The notes under the pieces were generated by a model. It was not told the DNA's origin and did no database searches. It saw only the letters and a program-made list of their open reading frames with translations. From assembly GCF_902703175.1 (NCBI RefSeq), contig NZ_CACRYJ010000042.1:1-36453 (forward strand): a DNA stretch of 36,453 bases, in the 5' to 3' direction. The DNA is from Occultella aeris (GTDB taxonomy: Bacteria > Actinomycetota > Actinomycetes > Actinomycetales > Beutenbergiaceae). Positions 14,667 through 24,076 of this stretch are shown here, one piece after another; the stretch's first letter is position 1; each line of letters starts with the position of its first letter. The translations under genes and the position numbers were made by a program.

Positions 14667-15590
14667 ATGTCCACGGGTGGAGGCACGAAGGCCGTGGTCG
14701 CCGCGCTGTCGGCGAACCTGGGGATCGCCGTCACGAAGTTCGTGGCCTACGCGCTGACCGGGTCGAGCTCGATGCTCGCCGAGGGAGTGCACTCGGTCGC
14801 GGACTCGGGCAACCAGGCACTGCTGCTGATCGGTGGCAAGCGGTCTCGCCACGCGGCCTCGGCGGTGCACCAGTTCGGCTATGGCCGGGCCCGTTACGTG
14901 TACGCGTTCCTCGTCTCCATCGTCCTGTTCAGCCTGGGTGGCTGCTTCGCGCTGTACGAGGCGTGGCACAAGTTCTCCGACCCGCACCCGATCGAGGACT
15001 GGCGGTGGGTGCCGGTGGCGGTCCTGCTGCTGGGCCTGGTGATGGAAGGGCTCTCGTTCCGGACGGCGGTCAGGGAGGCCAACCACGCCAGGGGCGCCAC
15101 GAGCCTGACGACATTCGTGCGCCAGTCGCGTGCCCCCGAACTGCCGGTGATCCTGCTGGAGGACTTCGGCGCGCTGATCGGCCTCGTGTTCGCGCTGTTC
15201 GGGGTCGGCATGACGCTCGGCACCGGCGACGGGCGCTGGGACGCGATCGGGTCCGGTGCCATCGGCTTGCTCCTGGTGGCCATTGCGGTGTTCCTCGCGA
15301 TCGAGATGAGCTCGCTGCTCATCGGAGAGTCCGCGCTGCCCGAGCACCAGGCGGCCATCGAGGCGGCCATTCCCGGGGCCGGTGTGCTCTCCGTGATCCA
15401 CATGCGCACCCTCCACCTCGGCCCGGAGGAGCTCCTGGTCGCCGCGAAGATCGAGGTGGAGCCCGACGCGGATGCCCGCGCCGTGGCCACCGCGATCGAC
15501 GCGGCCGAGGTGCGGATCCGGGCAGCCGTGCCGCTGGAGACCCAGATCTACCTCGAGGCGGACCTGCGTCGCCACCTCGCGCAGGACTGA
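14667..15590 (+). CDS. cation diffusion facilitator family transporter, copy 1
   Basis: A divalent-metal/proton antiporter of the CDF family, 307 residues. Six membrane helices fill about residues 8-225 and a cytoplasmic metal-binding domain the rest. The helix-2 metal motif is H42-x3-D46 in AEGVHSVADSGNQ, and a second acidic site is seen in LLEDFGALIGL. The YEAWHKFSDPHPI loop is typical of a long-loop CDF subgroup. A strong AAGGAGG (14653-14659) seven bases before the ATG fixes the start. It is closely similar to the next gene. The metal (Zn, Fe or Mn) cannot be told. Its presence inside a wall cluster could be chance. Confidence 0.9.
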   Translation: MSTGGGTKAVVAALSANLGIAVTKFVAYALTGSSSMLAEGVHSVADSGNQALLLIGGKRSRHAASAVHQFGYGRARYVYAFLVSIVLFSLGGCFALYEAWHKFSDPHPIEDWRWVPVAVLLLGLVMEGLSFRTAVREANHARGATSLTTFVRQSRAPELPVILLEDFGALIGLVFALFGVGMTLGTGDGRWDAIGSGAIGLLLVAIAVFLAIEMSSLLIGESALPEHQAAIEAAIPGAGVLSVIHMRTLHLGPEELLVAAKIEVEPDADARAVATAIDAAEVRIRAAVPLETQIYLEADLRRHLAQD

Positions 15591-15686
15591 CTCCGCCCGC
15601 CGCCGCTGGCCCCGTGGCGAGGTGCTGGCGAGCCTTCGGTACGATTCCCTCCGACACATCTCACCGACGGACGGATACGGACGCAC

Positions 15687-16649
15687 ATGGCCGCAAGCGG
15701 GGGCACCAAGGCAGTCATCACGGCACTGTTCGCGAACCTCGGCATAGCGATCGCGAAGTTCGTGGGCTGGCTGCTGACCGGCTCGAGTTCGATGCTGGCC
15801 GAGTCCGTGCACTCCGTCGCGGACACCAGCAACCAGGCGCTCCTCCTGCTCGGCGGCAAGCGCGCCCAGCGCAAGGCCTCCGAGGTGCACCAGTTCGGCT
15901 ACGGCCGGATCCGGTACGTGTACGCGTTCATCGTCGCGATCATCCTGTTCTCCCTCGGCGGGCTGTTCGCCCTGTACGAGGCGTGGCACAAGTTCTCCGA
16001 CCCGCACCCGATCACCGAGTGGCAGTGGGTGCCGATCGTGGTACTCCTGATCGCCGTGGTGCTGGAGTCGTTCGCGCTGCGCACCGCGGTCATCGAGGCG
16101 AACCACGTGCGCGGCCGCACCCCGATCTTCAAGTTCGTCAAGACGTCCCGATCGCCCGAGATCCCGGTGATCCTGCTCGAGGACACCGGCGCCCTGCTCG
16201 GCCTCGTGTTCGGCCTGTTCGGGGTGTCGATGACGCTGATCACCGGCGACGGCCGCTGGGACGCCATCGGTTCCGGCGCCATCGGCCTCCTGCTCGTGGT
16301 GATCGCGGTCTTCCTGGCGCTGGAGATGAAGTCGATGCTCGTGGGCGAGTCGGCGCTGCCGGAGCACCAGGACGCGATCGAGGCGGCGGTGGTGGGTGGC
16401 GGCATCACCTCGGTGATCCATATGCGCACCCTGCACCTGGGGCCGGACGAGTTGCTCGTGGCCGCGAAGGTCGAGGTGGCCCGCGACGACGACGCCGAGG
16501 AGGTCGCCGCTGCGATCGATGCCGCCGAGGTGCGCATCCGCGAGTCGGTGCCACTCAGGCTGACGATCTACATCGAGCCGGACCTGCGCCGCCCGGCGAC
16601 GACCGGCCCCGCGGGATCCGACCAGCCGGGTGGCCCGACCACCGCATGA
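15687..16649 (+). CDS. cation diffusion facilitator family transporter, copy 2
   Basis: A second CDF transporter, 320 residues, alignable end to end with copy 1 without gaps up to the last few residues. By eye well over half the positions are identical, including TGSSSMLAE, HSVAD, YEAWHKFSDPHPI, GDGRWDAIGSGAIGLLLV and HMRTLHLGP. It differs by a C-terminal tail ending GGPTTA. TACGAT at 15640-15645 is a possible -10 box, implying its own promoter in the 96 bp gap. The ATG at 15687 lacks a clear ribosome site. The stop overlaps the next start as ATGA. This is a tandem duplication that has diverged, and both copies look intact. Confidence 0.9.
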   Translation: MAASGGTKAVITALFANLGIAIAKFVGWLLTGSSSMLAESVHSVADTSNQALLLLGGKRAQRKASEVHQFGYGRIRYVYAFIVAIILFSLGGLFALYEAWHKFSDPHPITEWQWVPIVVLLIAVVLESFALRTAVIEANHVRGRTPIFKFVKTSRSPEIPVILLEDTGALLGLVFGLFGVSMTLITGDGRWDAIGSGAIGLLLVVIAVFLALEMKSMLVGESALPEHQDAIEAAVVGGGITSVIHMRTLHLGPDELLVAAKVEVARDDDAEEVAAAIDAAEVRIRESVPLRLTIYIEPDLRRPATTGPAGSDQPGGPTTA

Positions 16650-17503
16650 GCGCCGATGTCCCTGAAGTCCGCGTCGTCTGCGTCACGTTCCATCCCGGCG
16701 CGGAACTCGAGGACTTCGCGACGACCCTCGCCGGTGCGAGCAGCGCACCTGTCGAGCTCGTCTTCGTCGAGAACGGGGCGGACCCGGAGGTTGCCCTGCG
16801 GGTGGCCGGCAGGCATGGCGGCACCGTCGTGGAGACCGGGACGAACCTCGGCTATGGGGCTGCGGCGAATCGTGGCGCCGAGGGAGCGCGCGGCGAGTGG
16901 CTGGTGGTGGTCAACCCGGACGTCGAGTGGACGCAGGGCTCCCTCGACGAACTCATCCGGGCCGCCGACCGACACCCGAGGGCCGGCTCGCTCGGACCGG
17001 CGATCCTGAATGTCGACGGGAGCGTCTACCCGTCGGCGCGGGCGCTGCCCTCGGTGCGGACCGGTGCGGGTCACGCGTTGCTCGCTCGGGTCTGGCCGGG
17101 CAACCCATGGACGAAGGCCTACCGCAGGACCCAGGAGAGCGCCGGGGCCGTCGAGCACGAGGCCGGCTGGCTGTCGGGGGCGTGCCTGCTCCTGCGGCGA
17201 GAAGCGTTCGAGGCCGTGGGCGGCTTCGACGAGGCCTATTTCATGTTCTTCGAGGATGTGGACCTTGGCGACCGGCTCGCCCGCGCCGGTTGGACGAACG
17301 TCTACGTGCCCACGGCCCGGGTGATCCACGACCAGGGTTCGTCCTGGCGGGACAAGCCGGCAGCCATGATCCGGGCGCACCACGTGAGCGCCGAACTGTA
17401 CCTGCGCCGCAGGTACTCGACCTGGTACCTCTTTCCACTCCGCTGGGCGCTCGCGACGGGGCTGCGCGTGCGGTCCTGGCTTCAGACGCGCGCAGCCCGC
17501 TGA
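16646..17503 (+). CDS. wbbL: rhamnosyltransferase-like family 2 glycosyltransferase (WbbL type)
   Basis: A 285-residue GT-A transferase. VRVVCVTFHPG starts the fold, TNLGYGAAANRGAEGARGEW and VNPDVEW give the nucleotide-sugar motif, and GGFDEAYFMFFEDVDLGDRLARAGW (quoted in part: FFEDVDLGDRL) gives the acceptor-side acidic pair. The C-terminal HHVSAELYLRRRYSTWY is basic and aromatic, suited to the membrane surface. This pattern is that of WbbL, which puts rhamnose from dTDP-rhamnose on GlcNAc-PP-decaprenol to build the wall linker. It overlaps the CDF stop by ATGA and converges on rmlB, whose product leads to the donor. Exact specificity is inferred from family and context. Confidence 0.75.
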   Translation: MSADVPEVRVVCVTFHPGAELEDFATTLAGASSAPVELVFVENGADPEVALRVAGRHGGTVVETGTNLGYGAAANRGAEGARGEWLVVVNPDVEWTQGSLDELIRAADRHPRAGSLGPAILNVDGSVYPSARALPSVRTGAGHALLARVWPGNPWTKAYRRTQESAGAVEHEAGWLSGACLLLRREAFEAVGGFDEAYFMFFEDVDLGDRLARAGWTNVYVPTARVIHDQGSSWRDKPAAMIRAHHVSAELYLRRRYSTWYLFPLRWALATGLRVRSWLQTRAAR

Positions 17504-17540
17504 GGCCGACCGGCCCCAGCGGGGTGACTGCGCGCCGTGA

Positions 17541-18545
<1,005 letters not shown>

Positions 18546-18945
18546 CTAGAGGTAGTCGTTCCCGCTCTTGACCTGGACAGGGAGCCGTGAGGGACGGCCC
18601 GAACCATGGTAGGTCCAACCGGCTGCCCGCCACGCGGCCGGGTCGAGCACGTCGAGCGCGGGCGAGTCGCGCATGTCGTCGCATCGATCTCCCGGAGGAA
18701 GGTAAGAGCCTGGTCCACTCGAACTGTGCGAGCGCGAAGTCAGTGGTGCAGTAGCCCTGAGGTCACGTTGCGGAGCAGGACCTCATCGAACCCGGGCTCG
18801 TGGAACGGTGCCTCCCCGGACAGGGGTGCGAGCTGGTCCGCGTCGATGTCGATCCGACGACGTCGTGGCCGGGTCGGACATGCAGGCGGCGTGGACGGGT
18901 TCCGAGGTGGCCGCACCCCCATGACGGTGATGTTGATGCGGGCAC
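18546..18945 (-). pseudogene. ugd: decayed UDP-glucose 6-dehydrogenase remnant
   Basis: The minus strand holds pieces of a UDP-glucose dehydrogenase in order but in changing frames. From the 5' end: INITVMG, then CGHLGT, VHAACMS and GHDVVG across frame shifts (about 18937-18855). IDIDADQLAPL, GEAPFHEPGFDEVLLRNVTSGLL and TTDFALAQF follow to about 18730. A jump leads to DDMRDSPALDV (about 18690-18650), then another to LDPAAWRAAGWTYHGSGRP and a tail ending GNDYL and TAG at 18546-18548. These correspond to the family's N-terminus, the start of its UDP-binding domain and its extreme C-terminus. The catalytic middle, with the GGxC cysteine, is gone. An intact family member is about 430 residues; under a third remains. 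It cannot be functional as an enzyme. Confidence 0.75.
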
Positions 18946-19023
18946 GCTACCCTCACGAACGAGACCGATTCACTACCGTCAACGCCGAGATCGACGCGCC
19001 GCGCCGAGCAAATGACCGTCGAG

Positions 19024-19052
19024 TTGACTGACCATGCACGATGGTGGATAGA
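19024..19052 (+). promoter_or_regulatory. candidate promoter of the amidase gene
   Basis: TTGACT (19024-19029) and GATAGA (19047-19052) are 17 bp apart. Transcription would begin about 15-17 bases before the ATG at 19075, giving a short leader that contains GGGGGAG (19064-19070). The -10 box matches only partly. Confidence 0.4.
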
Positions 19053-19074
19053 CCACACAGTCCGGGGGAGATCC

Positions 19075-21129
19075 ATGCGTAACACCAGAGCGGTTCCGAC
19101 AGCCCTATCCGCGGCCGTCCTGGCCGTCGCGCTCGCTGCCTCGGGTTCGGCAGCGGCATCTGCTCAGCCGGACCCGCCGGGCCGTGACGGCACGGACGCG
19201 CCAGACACCTCGGCTGCGGTGGAGGTCATCTCGCTCACGGATGCTTCGGGGACGACGACGGCGGCCGGTGCGGCGGGACTCGCGCCCGCCTCGAGTTCGC
19301 GCCTCGCGCCCAACGCTGCGTCCCAGACGCCTGCCGTACTGACCGTGCCGACGGCGACCGACACGTTCCTCGTCGCCGCGGTGACCTGGCGTGATGGGGA
19401 GACGCTGGCGGAGGACGCGCACGTATTCCTTCGGGTGCTCGAGGGCGGGGTCTGGTCGGACTGGCTGGAGACCGAGAGTGACGAAGGCTCCGAGGGCGGT
19501 CAGGCGGTTGCCGGGACGGACCCCTTCGTCACCGGTGGCGCCGAGGCCGTGCAGGTGCAGGTCACCGGTCCGGCCGCGGAACTTCCGGCAGACCTCGGCC
19601 TGACGCTGATCCCAGCGGACCCGACGGAGGACGCACGGGTCAGTTCTGATCCGGGCGAGACCCCGGCCACGTTGCCGGACGCCGACCTGACGGCGGTGCC
19701 GATGGGCGAGCGGACCGAGACCGCGCTGGCCGCGGACCCGACGAGCGAGATCTCGACCCCGGCGAGTGCGACGGCGGCTGCCGCGTCCGTGGCCACCACA
19801 TCCGGGACCGACGCGGCGCAGACGACGGCCACGACGGCCGCTGCCACGTCCGGGGTGAACCTGCCCAATCCTGGCGTCTACACCCGTGCGCAGTGGGGCG
19901 CCGACGAGACGATCATGACGTGGCGGCCGTCCTATGCCGGGCTGCAGGCGGCGGTCATCCACCACACGGCCGGGACGAACAACTACACGGCCGATCAGTC
20001 CGCATCGATCATCCGGAGCATCTACCGCTACCACGCGATCACTCGGGACTGGGGTGACATCGGGTACAACTTCCTCGTCGACAAGTTCGGCCGGATCTTC
20101 GAGGGACGCACGGGCTCACGTACCGCGGCACCCGGGCAGATGACCATCGGCGGGCATGCCCGGCCGATGAACACCCATACGATGGGTGTGTCCGTGATGG
20201 GCACCTACACGGAGGCGCCGGCCTCGAGCACTGTGCTCCGTTCGGTCGCCAACGTCATCGCCTGGCAGTTCGGCCGCGCGGGCCTCGACATGACGGCGCG
20301 AAGCGGGCTGGTCTCGACCGGTACCGGGGTCGTCCCGAGCGGGGTGGAACTGCCGCGGATCTTCGGCCACCGCGACGTCGCCCAGACGGCGTGCCCCGGC
20401 TTGATCAGGACGCAGATCGACCAGCTCAGCATGATGGTCAGCAGCCAGCTGCCCAACCTGTTCTACCTCGCGAACGAGTTCACCACCACGGCCGACGTCC
20501 GGTTCCGATACGGGCAGCGAGGTGCCAACGTCTACGTCGGCGACTGGGACGGAGACGGTGTCGACACCGTCGCGACCAGGGTCAACCAACTCTTCTACCT
20601 GACGAACACGAACGGGTACTCGGAGGCCGCCAGCGTCGTCGCGTTCGGTCGCCCGGGGGACGTCGTCCTCGTCGGGGACTGGGACGGGGACGGTCGGGAC
20701 ACCTTCGCCGTTCGGCGCGGCAACTTGTACTACATCATGAACACCATGGGCAGTGGGACCGCGGACCGGGTCATCCCCTACGGACGCGCAACCGATCAGG
20801 TCGTCGTCGGCGACTGGGACGGGAACGGCACGGACACGCTCGGCGTTCGGCGAGGGAACATCTACTATTTCCGAAACTCCCTGACCGGAGGCGTCGCTGA
20901 CCGCGAGGTCGCCTACGGACGCAACACCGATGTCGTGCTCACCGGGGACTGGGACGGCAACGGCACGGACACCTTGGCCGTGCGACGCGCGAACCAGTAC
21001 TTCATCGCCAACTCGCTCTCGTCGGGTCCGGCGAGCACCGTCGTCTTCTACGGTCGAGCCACGGACGTCGTGCTCGTGGGCGACTGGAACGACGACGGGC
21101 GAGACACGCTGGGCGTTCGCCGCCTGTGA
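19075..21129 (+). CDS. secreted N-acetylmuramoyl-L-alanine amidase (PGRP type) with FG-GAP-like repeats
   Basis: A secreted enzyme of 684 residues that would cut the amide bond between muramic acid and L-alanine in peptidoglycan. A signal peptide lies at about 1-30 (MRNTR, hydrophobic core, ASAQ). A region to about 190 is followed by a Thr/Ala-rich linker (about 200-255). The amidase domain runs about 265-455: YTRAQWGAD, IHHTAG with H296, Y331 in YNFLVD, GHRD with H432 and C440 in TACPG give the zinc site. Five 45-residue repeats (about 462-684) end the protein, the same type as in the protein at 2202, with VVVGDWDGNGTDTLGVRR as a sample unit. The start is set by GGGGGAG and the signal peptide. 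It probably binds and trims the wall that the cluster decorates. Confidence 0.9.
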   Translation: MRNTRAVPTALSAAVLAVALAASGSAAASAQPDPPGRDGTDAPDTSAAVEVISLTDASGTTTAAGAAGLAPASSSRLAPNAASQTPAVLTVPTATDTFLVAAVTWRDGETLAEDAHVFLRVLEGGVWSDWLETESDEGSEGGQAVAGTDPFVTGGAEAVQVQVTGPAAELPADLGLTLIPADPTEDARVSSDPGETPATLPDADLTAVPMGERTETALAADPTSEISTPASATAAAASVATTSGTDAAQTTATTAAATSGVNLPNPGVYTRAQWGADETIMTWRPSYAGLQAAVIHHTAGTNNYTADQSASIIRSIYRYHAITRDWGDIGYNFLVDKFGRIFEGRTGSRTAAPGQMTIGGHARPMNTHTMGVSVMGTYTEAPASSTVLRSVANVIAWQFGRAGLDMTARSGLVSTGTGVVPSGVELPRIFGHRDVAQTACPGLIRTQIDQLSMMVSSQLPNLFYLANEFTTTADVRFRYGQRGANVYVGDWDGDGVDTVATRVNQLFYLTNTNGYSEAASVVAFGRPGDVVLVGDWDGDGRDTFAVRRGNLYYIMNTMGSGTADRVIPYGRATDQVVVGDWDGNGTDTLGVRRGNIYYFRNSLTGGVADREVAYGRNTDVVLTGDWDGNGTDTLAVRRANQYFIANSLSSGPASTVVFYGRATDVVLVGDWNDDGRDTLGVRRL
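20458..21126 (+). repeat. five tandem FG-GAP-like coding repeats in the amidase
   Basis: This DNA encodes five units of about 45 residues, each with a GDWDGDGxDT or GDWDGNGTDT loop. They are matched in sequence and length by the repeats at 2307-2978, 18 kb away. Units here are less alike at the DNA level than units 2 and 3 of the other array. Confidence 0.75.
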
Positions 21130-21187
21130 CCTGTCCCCGGGCGTGGCTGTGGCAAACTCGCGGTTCACGTTCGGGAGTGGAGTGGGC

Positions 21188-21904
21188 ATGACGAGGGAAC
21201 TGACCGAGCCGGATCGGGTTGATTCGAGCCGGATGAGTCGACTGATCGACTTCCTTGAGTTGCGCAGGCCAGACCTGCGGGTCCTTGCCCTTCTGTTCAT
21301 CGCCGCGGACCTGTTCCTGATGGTCGCCTACCTGTACTTCCGGCTCGACTCGCCGGAGTCGTGGCCATGGGACATCCGCAACGAGCACGGGCTCGGCGAG
21401 CGCTACCAGTCGCTGAAGCAGTTCTGGTGTCTCCTGGTCCTCGGCTTGATCTGGGTTCGGCGCAGGAGTTTCGTGGTCTTCGCCTGGGCCGTCGTCATGG
21501 CCTACTACCTGGTCGACGACTCGCGGCGGATCCACGAGCGGATGAGTGTCTACCTCGTCGATCAACTCGATCTCGGTATCTCGACATCCGTCGGGGAGTT
21601 CGTCTGGTATGCGGCCGTGGGAGCGGTCCTCACCGTTCTGGTCGCGCTTGGGCACCGCTGGGCCGACGAGGCCACCAGGCGTCTCAGCCTGAAGATCGGT
21701 GGCTACTTCCTCGCCCTCATCGTCTGCGGCGTCGTGTTGGACTTCGTGCACGACCCGTTCGTCGAGATCGTCCCGATCGACATCGCGCTCACGTTCCTCG
21801 AGGACGGTGGCGAGCAGGTGATCCTGAGCTTGCTCACTGCGTTCCTGATCTGCCAGATCCTGCCTGGCGCGGTCAGCAGGTCGGTCCCCGCGGGAGGGGC
21901 ATGA
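21188..21904 (+). CDS. polytopic membrane protein, unrecognised
   Basis: I do not recognise this family. The protein has 238 residues with about six hydrophobic segments: LALLFIAADLFLMVAYLYF, FWCLLVLGLIW, FVVFAWAVVMAYYLV, FVWYAAVGAVLTVLVALG, YFLALIVCGVVLDFV and VILSLLTAFLICQIL. Between segments 3 and 4 lies a polar loop, DDSRRIHERMSVYLVDQLD, with a conserved-looking acidic and His/Arg cluster. The N-terminal 35 residues are charged and cytoplasmic. The ATG at 21188 is preceded by GGAGTGG. It lies 58 bp after the amidase and 73 bp before the exporter permease on the same strand, so it may belong to the export system, but nothing shows it directly. Confidence 0.75.
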   Translation: MTRELTEPDRVDSSRMSRLIDFLELRRPDLRVLALLFIAADLFLMVAYLYFRLDSPESWPWDIRNEHGLGERYQSLKQFWCLLVLGLIWVRRRSFVVFAWAVVMAYYLVDDSRRIHERMSVYLVDQLDLGISTSVGEFVWYAAVGAVLTVLVALGHRWADEATRRLSLKIGGYFLALIVCGVVLDFVHDPFVEIVPIDIALTFLEDGGEQVILSLLTAFLICQILPGAVSRSVPAGGA

Positions 21905-21965
21905 GTCCCGCAGTAACGTACGTCACGGCAGCCCGCTGGGGCGGGGGATCCACTGGCTCGACTGC

Positions 21966-21971
21966 TAGTGT
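21966..21971 (+). promoter_or_regulatory. -10 element TAGTGT of the exporter operon, leaderless layout
   Basis: TAGTGT fits TANNNT and ends six bases before the GTG at 21978, the exact distance at which transcription would begin on the start codon. No ribosome site precedes that GTG, which supports a leaderless message. Just upstream, CCCGC (21932-21936) can pair with GCGGG (21941-21945). Confidence 0.5.
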
Positions 21972-21977
21972 GACCCG

Positions 21978-22811
21978 GTGACATCTGAGTCCGTTCGTGA
22001 GATCCGACCATCGGTACCGATCTGGCGACAGTGGAATCTGATCAGCAACTTCGGGCGCCGCGACCTGAAGGCGAAGTTCAACGGAACTCTGCTCGGTTGG
22101 GCGTGGTCCCTCGTCGTTCCGCTGGCGACCCTTGCGATCTATACGCTCGTCTTCTCGATCGTCTTTCGGATGGTCCCGCCTCCGATGGGCAACGGCAAGG
22201 ACGGCATATTCGTCGTCTGGCTGTTCTGCGGCCTCGTGCTCTGGTCCTACTTCTCATCGTGCGTGAACGGCGGGATGGGCGCCCTCCTCGGTAGCGGCCC
22301 GCTCCTGCAGAAGATCTACTTCCCCGCGTACGCGCCAGTGCTGGGTGCTGGGCTTGCGGTCGGCATCCAGAGCCTCATCGAACTGGGCATCCTCGCCATC
22401 GTGCTCGTCGTCCTCTTGAATGTGTCGTGGACCTGGTTGTTGATACCACTCGTTCTGGCCCTCTTCGTGATATTCACTGCGTCGGTCGCGACGATTGTTT
22501 CGGTGATGAACGTGTATTACCGTGACCTGGCCCATCTCGTATCGGTAGCACTGCAGCTCCTCTTCTACCTGACGCCGATTATCTACAACCCGGACATCGT
22601 CCCGCTATCGTGGAACGGAATTCCCCTGCGCGCGATCGTCGAATTCAGTCCGTTGTCCCAATTCGTGGAATTGTTCCGGGCGGCCATCTACGACCTGACC
22701 ACGGGTGATCTCAGCACCTGGATCTCTGTGACGATCTGGACGGTTGTCGCACTCGCGGGGGCGATGTTCGTCATGAAGCGTCGTGGCGGCGACCTGAGCG
22801 AGGCGCTATGA
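21978..22811 (+). CDS. wzm: polysaccharide ABC exporter permease (Wzm type)
   Basis: This is the membrane half of an ABC-2 exporter that passes a finished lipid-linked polysaccharide across the membrane. It has 277 residues and six hydrophobic segments. The N-terminal amphipathic interface RRDLKAKFNGTLLGWAWSLV (quoted in part: RDLKAKFNGTLLGW) is the typical 'R-D-x-K-x-R-Y-x-x-T-x-L-G' signature of Wzm, TagG and RfbA permeases. YYRDLAHLV and FYLTPIIYNP match the later family motifs. The GTG at 21978 is given by the family's start and by the leaderless -10. The stop overlaps the ATPase start as ATGA. Cargo is inferred from the RgpF and WbsX genes downstream. Confidence 0.92.
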   Translation: MTSESVREIRPSVPIWRQWNLISNFGRRDLKAKFNGTLLGWAWSLVVPLATLAIYTLVFSIVFRMVPPPMGNGKDGIFVVWLFCGLVLWSYFSSCVNGGMGALLGSGPLLQKIYFPAYAPVLGAGLAVGIQSLIELGILAIVLVVLLNVSWTWLLIPLVLALFVIFTASVATIVSVMNVYYRDLAHLVSVALQLLFYLTPIIYNPDIVPLSWNGIPLRAIVEFSPLSQFVELFRAAIYDLTTGDLSTWISVTIWTVVALAGAMFVMKRRGGDLSEAL

Positions 22812-24076
22812 CCGACATCGCCATCAAGGTCGGCCACCTCAGCAAGACCTTCCGACTCCAGACCGAGCGGCGCAACTCGATCAAGGAGATGTTCGTCCGC
22901 GGCAAGTCCAGGGGCGTCCACGACTTCCACGCGCTCCGGGATGTCTCGTTCGAGGTCCCCCGCGGTTCGACGTTCGGGTTGGTCGGACACAACGGGTCAG
23001 GCAAGTCGACGCTGCTGAAGATCCTGGCCGGCGTCTACCGGCCGTCCGCCGGGCAGGTCCTCGTCGACGGTCGGGTCTCGGCGCTGCTCGAGCTCGGTGC
23101 GGGCTTCCATGGTGAACTCACGGGGCGCGAGAACATCTATCTGAACGGCGCGATCCTCGGGCTCTCCAAGAAGCAGATCGACCGGTCGATGGACCAGATC
23201 ATCGACTTCGCCGGGATCGGTGAGTTCATCGACTCGCCCGTGAAGGTCTACTCCTCCGGCATGTACGTCCGGCTCGGATTCAGCGTCGCGGTGACGCTCG
23301 ATCCGGAGATCCTCATCGTCGACGAGATCATCGCGGTGGGCGACGAGGAGTTCCAGCGCAAGTGCTTCGACCACCTCTTCGAGCTCCGGCGCCGCGGCAC
23401 CACGATCGTTCTGGTCACCCACTCGCTCACGCTGGCGGCCGAGCTCTGCGACCAGGGCATCTGGCTCGACCACGGACGCCCCCGGGCACTCGGCGACGTG
23501 AGTGACGTGATCGACGGCTACCTCCTGGACGTCAACGCCAAGGAATCCGCAGCCAGGGCCGAAGCCGATGCGGCGGCAGGCGGCGAACCGGGCGACGTGG
23601 GCGACGAGGTCGCGGTGCCGATACCGCGCCAGGGGTCCGGCGAGATCCGGATGACCAAGGTGACGCTGCACGATGCCTCCGGGGCAGAGGTCGGGTTCGT
23701 CACGCCGGGCGAGGAGTGCACCGTCCGGGTGCACTATCGCAGTACGCGGTCGCTGGAGGACGTGACGTTCGGACTCGCCTTCATCCATGAGTCGGGCATC
23801 ACGGTCGCCGGGCCGAACTCGATGCAGGACGACCGCCGCTACGACATCGAGCCGGGCGAGGGTTTCGTCGACTTCTACAGCGAGGCGCTGCCGCTGCAGC
23901 CGGGGGCGTTCAACATCAGTACGGCGATCGTGGACAAGGGTCACACCTATGACTACTCGGACCGCGAGACAGAGCTCCGGGTCCGCGCCGACCACGCCGT
24001 GCGGGAGCCAGGCCTCACACGGATGCTCGGCCGATGGAGTGCCGAGCCGTCGCTACCGGTGGAAGGAAAAGCATGA
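22808..24076 (+). CDS. wzt: polysaccharide ABC exporter ATPase with C-terminal cargo domain (Wzt type)
   Basis: The ATPase half of the exporter, 422 residues. Walker A is GHNGSGKST (60-68). The signature is YSSGMYVRLGFSVAV and Walker B is ILIVDEIIAVGDEEF. The fold ends near residue 245. A charged linker (EADAAAGGEPGDVGDE) leads to a C-terminal β-domain (about 278-400): EIRMTKVTLHD, EECTVRVHYR, FGLAFIHESG, LQPGAFNISTAIVD. In E. coli O8/O9a the matching Wzt C-domain binds the modified end of the glycan and so licenses export. Presence of the domain here implies that the cargo carries a terminal mark, and the methyltransferase next door is the natural candidate to make it. ATGA overlaps join it to both neighbours. 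Confidence 0.93.
   Translation: MTDIAIKVGHLSKTFRLQTERRNSIKEMFVRGKSRGVHDFHALRDVSFEVPRGSTFGLVGHNGSGKSTLLKILAGVYRPSAGQVLVDGRVSALLELGAGFHGELTGRENIYLNGAILGLSKKQIDRSMDQIIDFAGIGEFIDSPVKVYSSGMYVRLGFSVAVTLDPEILIVDEIIAVGDEEFQRKCFDHLFELRRRGTTIVLVTHSLTLAAELCDQGIWLDHGRPRALGDVSDVIDGYLLDVNAKESAARAEADAAAGGEPGDVGDEVAVPIPRQGSGEIRMTKVTLHDASGAEVGFVTPGEECTVRVHYRSTRSLEDVTFGLAFIHESGITVAGPNSMQDDRRYDIEPGEGFVDFYSEALPLQPGAFNISTAIVDKGHTYDYSDRETELRVRADHAVREPGLTRMLGRWSAEPSLPVEGKA

Noticed and set aside
14649-16436. A 595-codon minus-strand frame opposite the two CDF genes
   Set aside because: Its apparent internal repetition only mirrors the duplicated CDF genes on the plus strand; the composition is not protein-like.
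17504-17540. Short GC inverted repeats between wbbL and rmlB as a terminator
   Set aside because: Stems are only four pairs and mutually exclusive, so no single stable hairpin stands out.
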